The notes beneath the pieces are model-generated. The model made no database searches, was not told where the DNA came from, and saw only the letters and a program-made list of their open reading frames with translations. Both the position numbers and the translations under genes were made by a program. 22,417 nt of DNA from an uncultured Pseudomonadota bacterium (lineage in GTDB: Bacteria > Pseudomonadota > Alphaproteobacteria > RF32 > CAG-239): NCBI GenBank assembly GCA_949295395.1, contig CASFLB010000006.1, forward strand, positions 1 through 22,417. The letters are read 5' to 3'. The first letter of the stretch is position 1. The number at the start of each line of letters is the position of its first letter. Shown one piece after another: positions 8,765 to 17,223 of the stretch.

Positions 8765-10249
8765 TCAGTTCAGATTAATTAGCCCATGAGCAAAAGCATA
8801 GATTGCCCACAGCGCCACAACAATAAGCAATCCGGCTAACCATTTTTCATGAGGCTGAAAACAAGACTCGGTGGGGTTATTTTGCTTCCTTGCCCAAATA
8901 AAGACCGGAATGCCGAGAACAAGAATAACATCGGCTAAGAGCAAATATTTAAGACCGGCAGCATAAATGAGCCACAGTGCGAAGATAGAACCAAGAACAC
9001 CGGTAACAAGAGCGGTTGAACGCTTAATTGGAAGATTTTGCGAAGGATATTCTCCGTCCGAACACATTTTCCACAAATAAGTACAAGAGGTCAGGTAAGC
9101 CGGTAGAACCATAACGCTGGTAATGCTGAGCATAGTGTTCCACGCGTTGTTAGAGAAGTAAACCAACAGTAAAAAGATTTGCATGGCAGCACTGGTCACC
9201 CACAAAGAAACCGAAGGTGAACCGACCTTATTTTCTTTGGTAAAGGCTTTAGGAAAGGTACCGTCTTGAGCGGCGGCTTGCGGAATTTGCGCGGTAACAA
9301 TTGTCCAAGCGAGCCAGCTGGTTAGGACGGAAATTACCAATCCGATATTCATGAGCCAAGCCCCCCATTTGCCCACAACTTTTTCAAGGATTCCGGCGGT
9401 TGATGGATTGGCAACGGAAGAAATTTCAGCTTGTGACATATAGCCGAACGGAGTGAGTGAAAGCAAAATGTAGATAGCAAGACAAGAGATAAATCCGAGG
9501 AAGGTGGCTTTGCCGATTTCCTGAACATTTTTTGCTTTGTTAGACATCACAACCGCACCTTCAATACCGATAAAGGCCCAAAGGGTGACGAGCATGGTGC
9601 TTTTGATTTGTGTTTCAAGACTGCCGAGCTTAGCTTTAGACGCGGCAGATTCTCCCCAAAAATCAAAATCAAATTCAGCCGGAGAGAAGACAAACAGCAT
9701 GATAATGATAAACAAGATGAGTGGCATAATTTTCAAGACGGTACCGATGGTGTTGACAATGCTGGCTTGCTTAATACCTTTAAGGACCATAAAGTTAAAG
9801 CCCCAAATGATGAGCGAACCACCGATAATGGAAGCAAGGTTATTTCCGCCTTGGAAGTATGGCGGGAAGAAGTAGTTAAGAGCATCCATGGTAATCACGG
9901 CATAACCAACATTGCCGCAAACCTGGCAAAGCCAATAGGACCAGCCGATGGTAAATCCGGTATAAGCTCCAAATCCGGCACGACTGTAAGAATAGATACC
10001 GGTTTTCAAGTCAGGACGCGCTAAAGAGAGGATAGAAAAGGTATGAACAATAAAATAAATACCGATACCGGTAATCACCCATGCCAGCAGAACCGCACCG
10101 GCCGAAGCACCAGCCGCCATATTTTGCGGCAAACTATAAATACCTCCGCCGAGCATAGAGCTGACAACAATTGCCGCTAAAGCCAAAACACCAAGCTTGT
10201 TGTCATCATCAGGCTGGGGCGATGAACTTTTTTGAGATTTTTTTATCAT
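8765..10249 (-). CDS. APC-family basic amino acid antiporter, probably arginine/agmatine (AaxC/ArcD-like)
   Basis: Inner-membrane transporter of 494 residues with about 12 hydrophobic segments. The N-terminal motif SSMLGGGIYSLPQNMA is the unwound-helix substrate site of the APC superfamily in the form used by the basic amino acid/polyamine antiporters (ArcD, AaxC). WAFIGIEGAVVMSNKAKN is the conserved helix-6 region. The ATG at 10249 has TAGGAA seven bases upstream. The preceding gene on the same strand (10316-10903) is a pyruvoyl-dependent arginine decarboxylase, which makes arginine-in/agmatine-out exchange the most likely activity, as in the chlamydial AaxB-AaxC pair. Arginine/ornithine exchange is the main alternative, since ArcD proteins are close relatives. 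A terminator hairpin between the two genes suggests the antiporter is expressed at a lower level or partly independently. Confidence 0.85.
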   Translation of the reverse strand: MIKKSQKSSSPQPDDDNKLGVLALAAIVVSSMLGGGIYSLPQNMAAGASAGAVLLAWVITGIGIYFIVHTFSILSLARPDLKTGIYSYSRAGFGAYTGFTIGWSYWLCQVCGNVGYAVITMDALNYFFPPYFQGGNNLASIIGGSLIIWGFNFMVLKGIKQASIVNTIGTVLKIMPLILFIIIMLFVFSPAEFDFDFWGESAASKAKLGSLETQIKSTMLVTLWAFIGIEGAVVMSNKAKNVQEIGKATFLGFISCLAIYILLSLTPFGYMSQAEISSVANPSTAGILEKVVGKWGAWLMNIGLVISVLTSWLAWTIVTAQIPQAAAQDGTFPKAFTKENKVGSPSVSLWVTSAAMQIFLLLVYFSNNAWNTMLSITSVMVLPAYLTSCTYLWKMCSDGEYPSQNLPIKRSTALVTGVLGSIFALWLIYAAGLKYLLLADVILVLGIPVFIWARKQNNPTESCFQPHEKWLAGLLIVVALWAIYAFAHGLINLN

Positions 10250-10269
10250 GATAAATTCCTAATAAAAGA

Positions 10270-10299
10270 AAAAAGCCCGACATGGGGGAGCATGTCGGG
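10270..10299 (-). terminator. Intrinsic terminator between aaxB-like and antiporter genes
   Basis: Read on the minus strand, a perfect 9-bp stem (CCCGACATG with CATGTCGGG, 10276-10299) has a 6-base loop. A C and six T follow the stem (10275-10269). It starts 17 bases after the decarboxylase stop and ends about 20 bases before the antiporter start. It therefore looks like an attenuating terminator inside what is otherwise a two-gene operon. Confidence 0.8.
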
Positions 10300-10315
10300 A
10301 CGAGTTAAAAGAGAA

Positions 10316-10903
10316 TTACAATTTAGCCGGAGCCGCATGCTCGAAGTTAAGAAAGCCCATAGCCGTAAGGCTGAAACCGAACTGTTGAGTGATGTTTACA
10401 TAATTGTGCCACATCTGAAATTCGGAGTGCTTTTCAACACCGCGAATAGAAAGTTCGTGATTAAGAGATTTTTTGAGCCACATTTCGGCATGACCTTTAG
10501 CAATTTCGTCATCGATTTGAGTGTCAAAAAACTCAACATATTCAGCGGCCCAACCGCCGATAAGTTCACCTTTTTTATTTTTACCCCAGCAAACGCCGAT
10601 ACCCGTAGCAATAGCCTTGTGTTCATCACGGCTGGCACCATGGCCAGCCATAATAACTTCAAGAACGGCCCCATGTTTGAATTGGGAAACAATTTTGTCG
10701 TTAAGAGGCACAATATTCCCAAAAAGTTCTTTAGGAAGAACCGATGTATAAGGAACAATATTAAAGTTTTCGATACGAGCTTGCATCAAAGCTGAATCAT
10801 AGCAAAATGTTTCAAATGGTTGTGGGGGAATGCCGTCGTCAGATTGACCGGCACCGGCTGTAATAAAGGCAAAGGTCGGATAGCGAACACCTTGAGTAGT
10901 CAT
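10316..10903 (-). CDS. aaxB: Pyruvoyl-dependent arginine decarboxylase (AaxB-like)
   Basis: Converts arginine to agmatine and CO2, consuming a proton. The protein is 195 residues from the ATG at 10903, which has a perfect GGAGG five bases upstream; an ATG 12 bases earlier overlaps that site and is unlikely. Members of this family are made as a proenzyme that self-cleaves to give a beta chain and an alpha chain with an N-terminal pyruvoyl group. The cleavage motif is visible as NIVPYTSVLPKELFG, with Thr53-Ser54 as the predicted scissile pair. The chlamydial enzyme also uses a Thr-Ser pair, whereas the archaeal enzyme uses Ser-Ser. The core AIATGIGVCWGKNKKGELIGG and AAEYVEF match the family. 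Its partner is the antiporter at 8765. No outer-membrane porin like chlamydial AaxA is in the window. The role is probably acid resistance, host arginine depletion, or agmatine/polyamine supply; the sequence does not decide which. Confidence 0.93.
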   Translation of the reverse strand: MTTQGVRYPTFAFITAGAGQSDDGIPPQPFETFCYDSALMQARIENFNIVPYTSVLPKELFGNIVPLNDKIVSQFKHGAVLEVIMAGHGASRDEHKAIATGIGVCWGKNKKGELIGGWAAEYVEFFDTQIDDEIAKGHAEMWLKKSLNHELSIRGVEKHSEFQMWHNYVNITQQFGFSLTAMGFLNFEHAAPAKL

Positions 10904-10985
10904 ATGAACCTCCATAGAAAAGTTAAAGTTGAAAAATTCATAAAAAAGCTAATAACGGAAAAAGAATTTTCAATAGAGATTTTTT

Positions 10986-11015
10986 TTGAAATACAATTTT
11001 TTTTTACTATATAAA
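10986..11015 (+). promoter_or_regulatory. Candidate promoter of the RND efflux operon
   Basis: TTGAAA (10986-10991) is followed by TATATA after 16 bases (11008-11013) or TATAAA after 18 (11010-11015), about 100 bases before the adaptor start. The divergent region 10904-11112 is very AT-rich (poly-T runs), so chance matches are likely. I saw no convincing promoter for the decarboxylase on the other strand and no obvious operator palindrome. Confidence 0.4.
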
Positions 11016-11112
11016 TTATGCACAGAAAAAACACACGATAAAAAAAGCTAGAAATTTAAGATAAATAGTATAGGCTAAAACAAACGAAAACTTAAAAGTA
11101 AAGGATATATCC

Positions 11113-12300
11113 ATGCAACCTATATATAAACTAATGATAGTTGTCGCCGGCGTATTAGCGCTTACGGCCTGTAAAAAAAGCAATGATAATGCCGGACAAG
11201 GAGGAGGGCAACAGGCAATGCCGGTTGCAGCCATAAAAGTAACCCCTCAAGATATTCCTTTAAGTTTTGAATTTCCGGGAAGAGCTCAAGGCTCAAAAGA
11301 AGTTGAAATCCGAGCACGCGTCGGAGGTATATTGCTGAAAAGGAATTATACCGAAGGCTCAAGAGTTAATGCTGGCGATGTCTTGTTTGAAATTGATCCG
11401 GCACAATATAAAGTTGCTTTAGACAAGGCCAAAGCACAGTTGGCTCAAGCCAAAGCACAGTTATTGTCAACACAGCAAGACTGGGACAGAATATCAAAAC
11501 TCTTTAAACAAAGAGTTGTCAGCGAAAAGTCAAAAGACGATGCTCAAGCTTCGCTCGATTCTGCAAAGGCTGCCGTGCAAATGGCACAGGCGCAGGTTGA
11601 TGAAGCACAGTTAAATTTGGATTATACAACGGTAACCGCACCTGTCGGAGGATTAACCAGTCTTGAGACTCAATCGGAAGGAAGCTTGATTTCAGCCACC
11701 GGCAGCGACAGCTTACTGACTCATATCACTCAGACGGATCCGATTTATGTGATTTTTTCAGCCTCAGAAGGGGAAATAAGCTCACTCATAAATATGGGCG
11801 AAAAGGGCTTGATAAAAGCAGACAGTGGTTGTACAACAAATTCTTGCCGCAAAATAACCGCAAAACTAAAGCTTGGGTCAGGAGATACTTATAAAGAGAT
11901 TGGATATGTCAATTTCATAAATCCAACCATTGATGAAAATACTGGAACAGTCAAATTGAGAGCCGTTTTTCCAAATCCGGATGGAAAAATAAAACCGGGA
12001 CAATTTGTTCGCTTAGTCATGGAAGGCATAACCAGATTAAATGCCTTGGTCGTTCCGCAAGAAGCCATTATGCAAGGCTCGACCGGCTCTTTTGTTTATA
12101 AAGTAAATGACAAAGGTTTAGTTGAACCTGTTAATGTCATAACTGGTTTGTCAACGGAAGATGAGGGCTGGATAATTGATTCCGGCTTAAAAGACGGCGA
12201 TATTGTCATCACCAGCAACTTAATGAAGCTAAGAACCGGAATGCCCGTTTCGGCACAAATTTCGGCAGAGCAGGCAACAACCGCCGGTGTAACGGAATAA
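11113..12300 (+). CDS. RND efflux periplasmic adaptor lipoprotein (AcrA/MexA family)
   Basis: Membrane-fusion subunit that links an RND pump to an outer-membrane channel. The protein is 395 residues. The ATG at 11113 has AAAGGA upstream. A lipoprotein signal peptide with lipobox LTAC predicts lipidation at Cys20. The domain order is typical: first beta-barrel and lipoyl half (ISLSFEFPGRAQGSKEVEIR-type region, then GGILLKRNYTEGSRVNAGDVLFEID), an alpha-helical hairpin rich in A/Q/K heptads (KAQLAQAKAQL to AQAQVDEAQLNLDYT), the second lipoyl half (TTVTAPVGGLTSLE), then the beta-barrel and membrane-proximal domains. An insert GCTTNSCRK carries two Cys that could form a disulfide in the periplasm. 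It is the first gene of a two-gene operon with the pump, 33 bases apart. Substrate range cannot be inferred. Confidence 0.94.
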   Translation: MQPIYKLMIVVAGVLALTACKKSNDNAGQGGGQQAMPVAAIKVTPQDIPLSFEFPGRAQGSKEVEIRARVGGILLKRNYTEGSRVNAGDVLFEIDPAQYKVALDKAKAQLAQAKAQLLSTQQDWDRISKLFKQRVVSEKSKDDAQASLDSAKAAVQMAQAQVDEAQLNLDYTTVTAPVGGLTSLETQSEGSLISATGSDSLLTHITQTDPIYVIFSASEGEISSLINMGEKGLIKADSGCTTNSCRKITAKLKLGSGDTYKEIGYVNFINPTIDENTGTVKLRAVFPNPDGKIKPGQFVRLVMEGITRLNALVVPQEAIMQGSTGSFVYKVNDKGLVEPVNVITGLSTEDEGWIIDSGLKDGDIVITSNLMKLRTGMPVSAQISAEQATTAGVTE

Positions 12301-12333
12301 GATAAATAAAATCAAGCAGAAAAGGGAAGCGTA

Positions 12334-15300
12334 ATGTTTTCAAAGTTTTTTATCAATCGTCCGATATTTGCCACGGTTGTCTCTTTGGTATTTGTGTTGG
12401 CAGGGCTAGTCTCAATGGAAGTTCTTCCGGTTGAACAATATCCAAACATTGTTCCGACAGAAATCCAAATTTCAGCAACCTATCCCGGAGCAACGGCTGA
12501 AGTATTGGCCGATACGGTTGCCGCGCCGATAGAACAAGAAGTCAACGGCGTTCAAAATATGATATATATGTATTCAAACGCAACATCAAGCGGATACTTA
12601 ACAATTGGCGTCGTGTTTGATATCGGAACGGACCCTGACCAGGCAACAATCGACGTAAACAATAAGGTTCAGGCCGCCACGCCGAAGTTGCCGAGTGAGG
12701 TAACCAAAAACGGTGTAACGGTCGAGCAGAAATCAAACTCGATTCTGCAAGTCGTTATGATGAAATCAGATACAGACAGATACGACACGCTTTATGTTTC
12801 GAACTATGCTTTGTTAAATGTCTTGGATGAAATAAAGAGAATTAAAGGTGTCGGAAGTGCCTCGCTTTTTGCCTCGCAAGATTATTCCATGAGAATATGG
12901 CTCAGTCCGGATAAGTTAGCGGATCATAACTTGACGTCACAGGATGTGATTAATGCGATTCAAAACCAAAACTCACAGTTTGCCGCTGGTCAGTTTGGTC
13001 AAGAACCAATGGATGAAAAGCAACCATATACATATTCGGTTAACACCAAGGGTCGTCTGATAAATGCAGAAGAATTTGGCAATATTATCTTGAATACGGA
13101 TTCAGACGGAGCCATGCTTCGCCTGAAAGATGTCGCAAGAATTGAGTTAGGCGCGCAGGATTACAGCGTAAATTCAAAATTCAATGGAGAGAAGGCCGTT
13201 GCTTTCGCTGTTTATTTGCAGCCGGGAGCAAATGCCTTGGAAACAGCCGAACAGGTCAAGAAAAAAATGGAGGAACTGTCTAAGCGTTTTCCTGAAGGCA
13301 TAACCTATAAAATTCCGTATGATACAACCTTGTTCGTAAATACCTCAATCAAAGAAGTTATTCATACATTTTTTGAAGCGGTATTGCTGGTTATTTTGGT
13401 TGTTTATTTGTTCTTGCAAAATTTCCGTGCAACGTTGATTCCGATATTAGCCGTTCCGGTTTCGATTATTGGTGCTTTTGCCGGAATGTATTTGCTTGGA
13501 TTTTCAATAAACTTATTGACGTTGTTCGGCTTGATTTTGGCAATCGGTATCGTGGTGGACGACGCGATTGTTGTACTGGAAAACGTTGAGCGTTTAATGA
13601 GCGAGGAGGGACTAAGCCCGAAAGATGCAGCCATAAAGGCAATGGAAGAAGTTTCCGGAGCGGTTGTTGCCATCGCTTTAGTCTTGTCTTCCGTATTTTT
13701 GCCGATTGCCTTTTTGGGCGGTATGACCGGTGTTATGTATAAGCAGTTTTCGGTAACGATTGCTGTTTCGGTTATTATTTCAGCTTTAATGGCTTTGACC
13801 TTAACGCCATCGCTTTGCGCACTTTTGATTAAGAAAAACAAGCATGAACCCAAAGGCTTTTTCAAATGGTTTGACGCTTTTTTTGAGAAAGTAACAGAAG
13901 GGTATTTAGCTTGTGTTAAATTCTTTCTCAATAACCGAAAAACGGCCGTTTGCGGTTTTATCGGCGTGATTATCGGAATTTTAGCTCTATTTAAAATTGT
14001 TCCGAGTGGCTTAGTACCAATGGAAGATATGGGTAACTTGTTAATGGCCTATGATATGCCGCCGGCTTCATCACTACCGCGCACAACGGCATTCACATCC
14101 AAAGTTTCGGATATGGTCAGAAAGAATGACAATGTCACGGACTTATTGACGATTAACGGCTATAACATACTGTCATCGAGCCAAAACACTTATTCGGGTA
14201 TCAGTTTTATTATCCTAAAAAACTGGGATAAGCGAGAAAAAGCTGACCAAAGTGCATCTTACTTGAGTAATGTCTTTACCGGTATCGGCATGAGCCAACC
14301 CGAAGGTATTGGTTACTCGTTTAGCATGCCGCCGATTATGGGAATGAGTATGACCGGAGGTTTTGAAGCCTATGTTCAAAACCGTGCCGGCAGCAGTTCA
14401 GCTGAGTTGATGAAAAAGACCGAAGAGCTGATTAAGGCAGCCAATGAGCATCCGGCTCTGGCTAATGTTAAAACAACATTCTCGGTTTCAACGCCGCAGT
14501 ATACGATTGATTTGGATAGAGAAAAAGCAATGACCATGGATGTGTCGATTGGCTCAATCTATGCGGTTATGCAGTCAACATTCGGAAGCCTGTATGTTAA
14601 TGACTTTACCTATCTGGGCCGCAACTTCCGCGTAACCTTGCAGTCAGAGTCACGCTTCAGACGCTCGCCTGATGACTTAAGATATGTCTATGTCAAATCA
14701 AGTACCGGAAATTTGGTTCCGCTGTCATCATTGATAAAAGTCAAAAGAGTGACCGGACCGGAATTGGTTAACCGCTTTAACATTTTCCCTGCGGCGAAGG
14801 TTTTGGGAGATCCGGCACCGGGCTACAGCTCCGGACAAGCCATTGCCGCCATGGAAGAAGTTGCCGATAAGGTTTTGGGTGATGAATATACCTTGTCATG
14901 GATTGGTTCCGCTTATCAGGAAAAACTGGCCGGTGGTGCATCAACACAAGCCTTTGCTTTCGGCTTAATCATGATATTCTTGATTTTGGCGGCGCAGTAC
15001 GAAAAATGGTCTTTGCCGTTTGTGGTTATATTGTCCGTACCATTTGCGGTCTTGGGCGCTTTGATAGCCATTTGGCTGAGAGGAATTGATAATGATTTGT
15101 ACTTCCAAATCGGTTTGGTAACCTTGATTGGTTTGGCCGCAAAGAACGCGATTTTGATTGTGGAATTTGCCATTCAACAGGTTCACGCCGGTAAGACTTA
15201 TGTTGATGCGGCACTTGAGGCAGCAAAATTGCGTTTCCGCCCGATCGTGATGACCTCATTAGCCTTTACCTTCGGCGTATTGCCTTTGGCAATCAGTTCC

Positions 15301-15504
15301 GGCGCTGGTGCAGCTAGCCGTCACGCGATAGGAACGGGCATGGTCGGCGGAATGTTGGTTTCGACCTTTATTTCGACCATGTTTGTGCCGATGATGTTTG
15401 CCATGATAGGCGAGCGTTTTGATACGGAAAATATCCAACGCCGCAAGATTCGCAAACGTGCAATTAAAAGAGGCCGTCCTTTATTAAAAGATAAAATGCG
15501 GTAA
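12334..15504 (+). CDS. RND multidrug efflux pump, inner-membrane transporter (AcrB/MexB, HAE1 family)
   Basis: Proton-driven trimeric exporter of 1056 residues, close to AcrB (1049). The start MFSKFFINRPIFATVVSLV is the standard HAE1 N-terminus. The ATG at 12334 is preceded by AAGGGAAG. Proton-relay residues are conserved: Asp409 and Asp410 in helix 4 (GIVVDDAIVVLENVERLM) and Lys937 in helix 10 (GLAAKNAILIVEFA), matching D407/D408/K940 of E. coli AcrB. Two large periplasmic loops and 12 hydrophobic segments are present. The C-terminus is short and basic (RRKIRKRAIKRGRP). No TolC/OprM-type gene follows and no TetR/MarR regulator is adjacent, so the channel must be encoded elsewhere and regulation is not visible. 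Likely exports hydrophobic or amphipathic compounds such as bile salts or drugs; this is inferred from the family. Confidence 0.96.
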   Translation: MFSKFFINRPIFATVVSLVFVLAGLVSMEVLPVEQYPNIVPTEIQISATYPGATAEVLADTVAAPIEQEVNGVQNMIYMYSNATSSGYLTIGVVFDIGTDPDQATIDVNNKVQAATPKLPSEVTKNGVTVEQKSNSILQVVMMKSDTDRYDTLYVSNYALLNVLDEIKRIKGVGSASLFASQDYSMRIWLSPDKLADHNLTSQDVINAIQNQNSQFAAGQFGQEPMDEKQPYTYSVNTKGRLINAEEFGNIILNTDSDGAMLRLKDVARIELGAQDYSVNSKFNGEKAVAFAVYLQPGANALETAEQVKKKMEELSKRFPEGITYKIPYDTTLFVNTSIKEVIHTFFEAVLLVILVVYLFLQNFRATLIPILAVPVSIIGAFAGMYLLGFSINLLTLFGLILAIGIVVDDAIVVLENVERLMSEEGLSPKDAAIKAMEEVSGAVVAIALVLSSVFLPIAFLGGMTGVMYKQFSVTIAVSVIISALMALTLTPSLCALLIKKNKHEPKGFFKWFDAFFEKVTEGYLACVKFFLNNRKTAVCGFIGVIIGILALFKIVPSGLVPMEDMGNLLMAYDMPPASSLPRTTAFTSKVSDMVRKNDNVTDLLTINGYNILSSSQNTYSGISFIILKNWDKREKADQSASYLSNVFTGIGMSQPEGIGYSFSMPPIMGMSMTGGFEAYVQNRAGSSSAELMKKTEELIKAANEHPALANVKTTFSVSTPQYTIDLDREKAMTMDVSIGSIYAVMQSTFGSLYVNDFTYLGRNFRVTLQSESRFRRSPDDLRYVYVKSSTGNLVPLSSLIKVKRVTGPELVNRFNIFPAAKVLGDPAPGYSSGQAIAAMEEVADKVLGDEYTLSWIGSAYQEKLAGGASTQAFAFGLIMIFLILAAQYEKWSLPFVVILSVPFAVLGALIAIWLRGIDNDLYFQIGLVTLIGLAAKNAILIVEFAIQQVHAGKTYVDAALEAAKLRFRPIVMTSLAFTFGVLPLAISSGAGAASRHAIGTGMVGGMLVSTFISTMFVPMMFAMIGERFDTENIQRRKIRKRAIKRGRPLLKDKMR

Positions 15505-15507
15505 AAT

Positions 15508-15535
15508 AAAAAGCGGAGCAAATGCTCCGCTTTTT
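15508..15535. terminator. Bidirectional intrinsic terminator after the RND operon
   Basis: Stem GCGGAGC (15513-15519) with GCTCCGC (15524-15530) has an AAAT loop. It is flanked by five A on the left and five T on the right, so it can act in both directions. It separates the convergent pump gene and Cys-rich protein gene, which are only 36 bases apart. An almost identical hairpin occurs at 21494-21522. Confidence 0.85.
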
Positions 15536-15540
15536 ATTTG

Positions 15541-17076
15541 TTAGAACTCAAGCACGGGACGAACCTCAATAAGTCCTTCTTTAGGGTTGGTTCCGTAGTC
15601 ACCGCTATAACTTAAGCCATAAGATGTATTGAAACGAGCTCCCCATTCATGGTTGCTTGAGTGTTCCGTTGAAGAGCCAGCATAAGTATTATAGACAAAT
15701 TTTGATCCTCCGGCGCGATCAAATCCAGCATTTACAGCATCTTCATTATTATAATAAGATGTAAACACACCCGCCGCCGGCAAACACCAATCTCCGGCTT
15801 TTGTGCCTACGGTACTATAACTATTTGCAACCCAAACCGCTGGATAGGTTGAACTATTTCCTGCAGCCATAATGATTTTACTATTAGCGCAGCTGGCAAA
15901 ATCCTGAGAAGCCGCAGAAGCAGAAGAATAATTTTTTAATCCGGATATATCAATTCCATTTTTTCCCCATTTATGATTGCCGGATGATTTTAGAGCCAGG
16001 GCTTGTCCTCCGCCTTTTCCGTCGAGATAAACAACAATTGCAATTGGTGTTTTGCCGGAACGTAAGGACATTGAACAAGTTTTATCAGAATACAAAATAC
16101 TTCCAATTAAGCACTCATAGGTTTCGTTACAATAACCATTGCTCCAAACATAACCGTTATCGCAATAACATTCAGCATATTTTCCATCACATTTTTCCCC
16201 TCGGCCACCAGCATAACCAGTACCCGTACAAACATATCGGAAGTCAGTTGAACATTTTTTTAGGCATGAAGATGTGGTGTTGTCAAACTGATATCCGCTT
16301 TGGCAGCCTGTGATATACCATAATCCGGAGCAATCTTCTCTTGTACAAACAGCACCTTCTGGACAACTTGAATATTTACCTAAATTCGGGCAAGGTTTGC
16401 AGTTATCATATTTTGTTTTGTTTCCTGATTGACATGTCTTTGCGCCGGCCGCACCGCCAAGGTCTCCGCAATCCATAAAGCCATTACAGGGATTTATTTT
16501 AATTTTATACTTTTTTTGTCCGTCACAATCAAGACAAGCTTCACCATCTTGGAGATACCCGCTAGGAATAGAAGTATTACTATATTCAGAGGCACAAGGT
16601 GTGCAGCTGCAAGAGGCATACTTGCCTTCACAAGCCTCGCCAACCCCAACATAAGGCTCAGTACATTCCACATAGTTACTCGGGCATGTCGGAATACATT
16701 TGGTATAATAATCGTCATAAGGGCATTTTAATCCGCCGAGCTTGTATCCTTCAGGGCAAGACTTAATCGTATAACCTTCTTTTTTACAGCGATTATCATT
16801 ATCTGGGTTAAAATTATCAGGATTACCGCCAGTATCTACATCTTCGCTATTACTAAAAAATCCCCCATCGCAGTCGGAAACATCGGTAACAAAGCATACC
16901 GCAGCCGTTTTAGTTCCTAAAGAAGAAGTCGACACCAAATAAAGTTCTGAATGCAGATCATCTAAAAGAGATTTTTCAAGTTCGAGTAAAGAAGAGCGGG
17001 CCTCAACACTAATTGGCAAGCACACAGATGCTAAAAGCCCTGTGGTAAAAACCACATTTTTTCGTAAATTCATCAT
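15541..17076 (-). CDS. Secreted Cys-rich repeat protein with C-terminal Lcl/DUF1566-like domain
   Basis: A 511-residue protein from the ATG at 17076, chosen because AAGGTG lies six bases upstream; a GTG at 17085 falls inside that site. A Sec signal peptide (NLRKNVVFTTGLLASVCLPISVEA) predicts export. The mature part has a helical stretch, then a Cys-rich region (about residues 60-335, more than 30 Cys) with two clear internal repeats near 137-158 and 283-305. These share the pattern G-x-[AK]-C-[ED]-G-K-Y-A-x-C-x-C. The C-terminal part (about 345-511) has only two Cys. It carries GDWCLPAAG, a serine/asparagine-rich segment and a final IEVRPVLEF, resembling Lcl/DUF1566 and formylglycine-generating-enzyme-like folds. 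The likely role is a surface or periplasmic adhesin or binding protein, which is inference. It has its own strong promoter and sits alone between terminators. The dense disulfide pattern implies an oxidising compartment. Confidence 0.8.
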   Translation of the reverse strand: MMNLRKNVVFTTGLLASVCLPISVEARSSLLELEKSLLDDLHSELYLVSTSSLGTKTAAVCFVTDVSDCDGGFFSNSEDVDTGGNPDNFNPDNDNRCKKEGYTIKSCPEGYKLGGLKCPYDDYYTKCIPTCPSNYVECTEPYVGVGEACEGKYASCSCTPCASEYSNTSIPSGYLQDGEACLDCDGQKKYKIKINPCNGFMDCGDLGGAAGAKTCQSGNKTKYDNCKPCPNLGKYSSCPEGAVCTREDCSGLWYITGCQSGYQFDNTTSSCLKKCSTDFRYVCTGTGYAGGRGEKCDGKYAECYCDNGYVWSNGYCNETYECLIGSILYSDKTCSMSLRSGKTPIAIVVYLDGKGGGQALALKSSGNHKWGKNGIDISGLKNYSSASAASQDFASCANSKIIMAAGNSSTYPAVWVANSYSTVGTKAGDWCLPAAGVFTSYYNNEDAVNAGFDRAGGSKFVYNTYAGSSTEHSSNHEWGARFNTSYGLSYSGDYGTNPKEGLIEVRPVLEF

Positions 17077-17110
17077 AATTCGCACCTTATAAACATATCA
17101 ACACAAAAAA

Positions 17111-17139
17111 AGTATAACATAAAAATGCAAAAATCGCAA
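17111..17139 (-). promoter_or_regulatory. Strong sigma70-type promoter of the Cys-rich protein gene
   Basis: On the minus strand TTGCGA (17139-17134) is separated by exactly 17 bases from TATACT (17116-17111). The -10 matches at 5 of 6 positions, the -35 at 4 of 6, and the spacing is optimal. The predicted start is near 17104, giving a leader of about 28 bases that carries the AAGGTG ribosome site. Confidence 0.65.
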
Positions 17140-17170
17140 CAAATGTTTTAAGCAATAGGAAGAAATGCTT

Positions 17171-17198
17171 ATAAAAAAAGACCTTACGAGAAGGTCTT
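17171..17198 (-). terminator. Intrinsic terminator of bamE
   Basis: An 8-bp stem, AAGACCTT (17178-17185) with AAGGTCTT (17191-17198), has a 5-base loop. Read on the minus strand it lies 26 bases after the bamE stop and is followed by a run of T (complement of the A run at 17173-17179). Confidence 0.8.
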
Positions 17199-17223
17199 AA
17201 AGTGATTTATAAAATGAAGAATT

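Noticed and set aside
10232..10795. 187-codon plus-strand frame across the arginine decarboxylase gene
   Set aside because: It is antisense to a clearly recognised gene and runs through a terminator hairpin; no family resemblance.
13404..13931. 175-codon minus-strand frame inside the RND pump gene
   Set aside because: It is antisense to a fully conserved pump coding region; its translation is a shadow rich in Thr/Lys/Ile with no ribosome site of note.
15541..15720. Possible diversity-generating retroelement variable region at the 3' end of the lectin-like gene
   Set aside because: There is no reverse transcriptase frame and no template repeat in the window; resemblance of the C-terminal fold alone is not enough.
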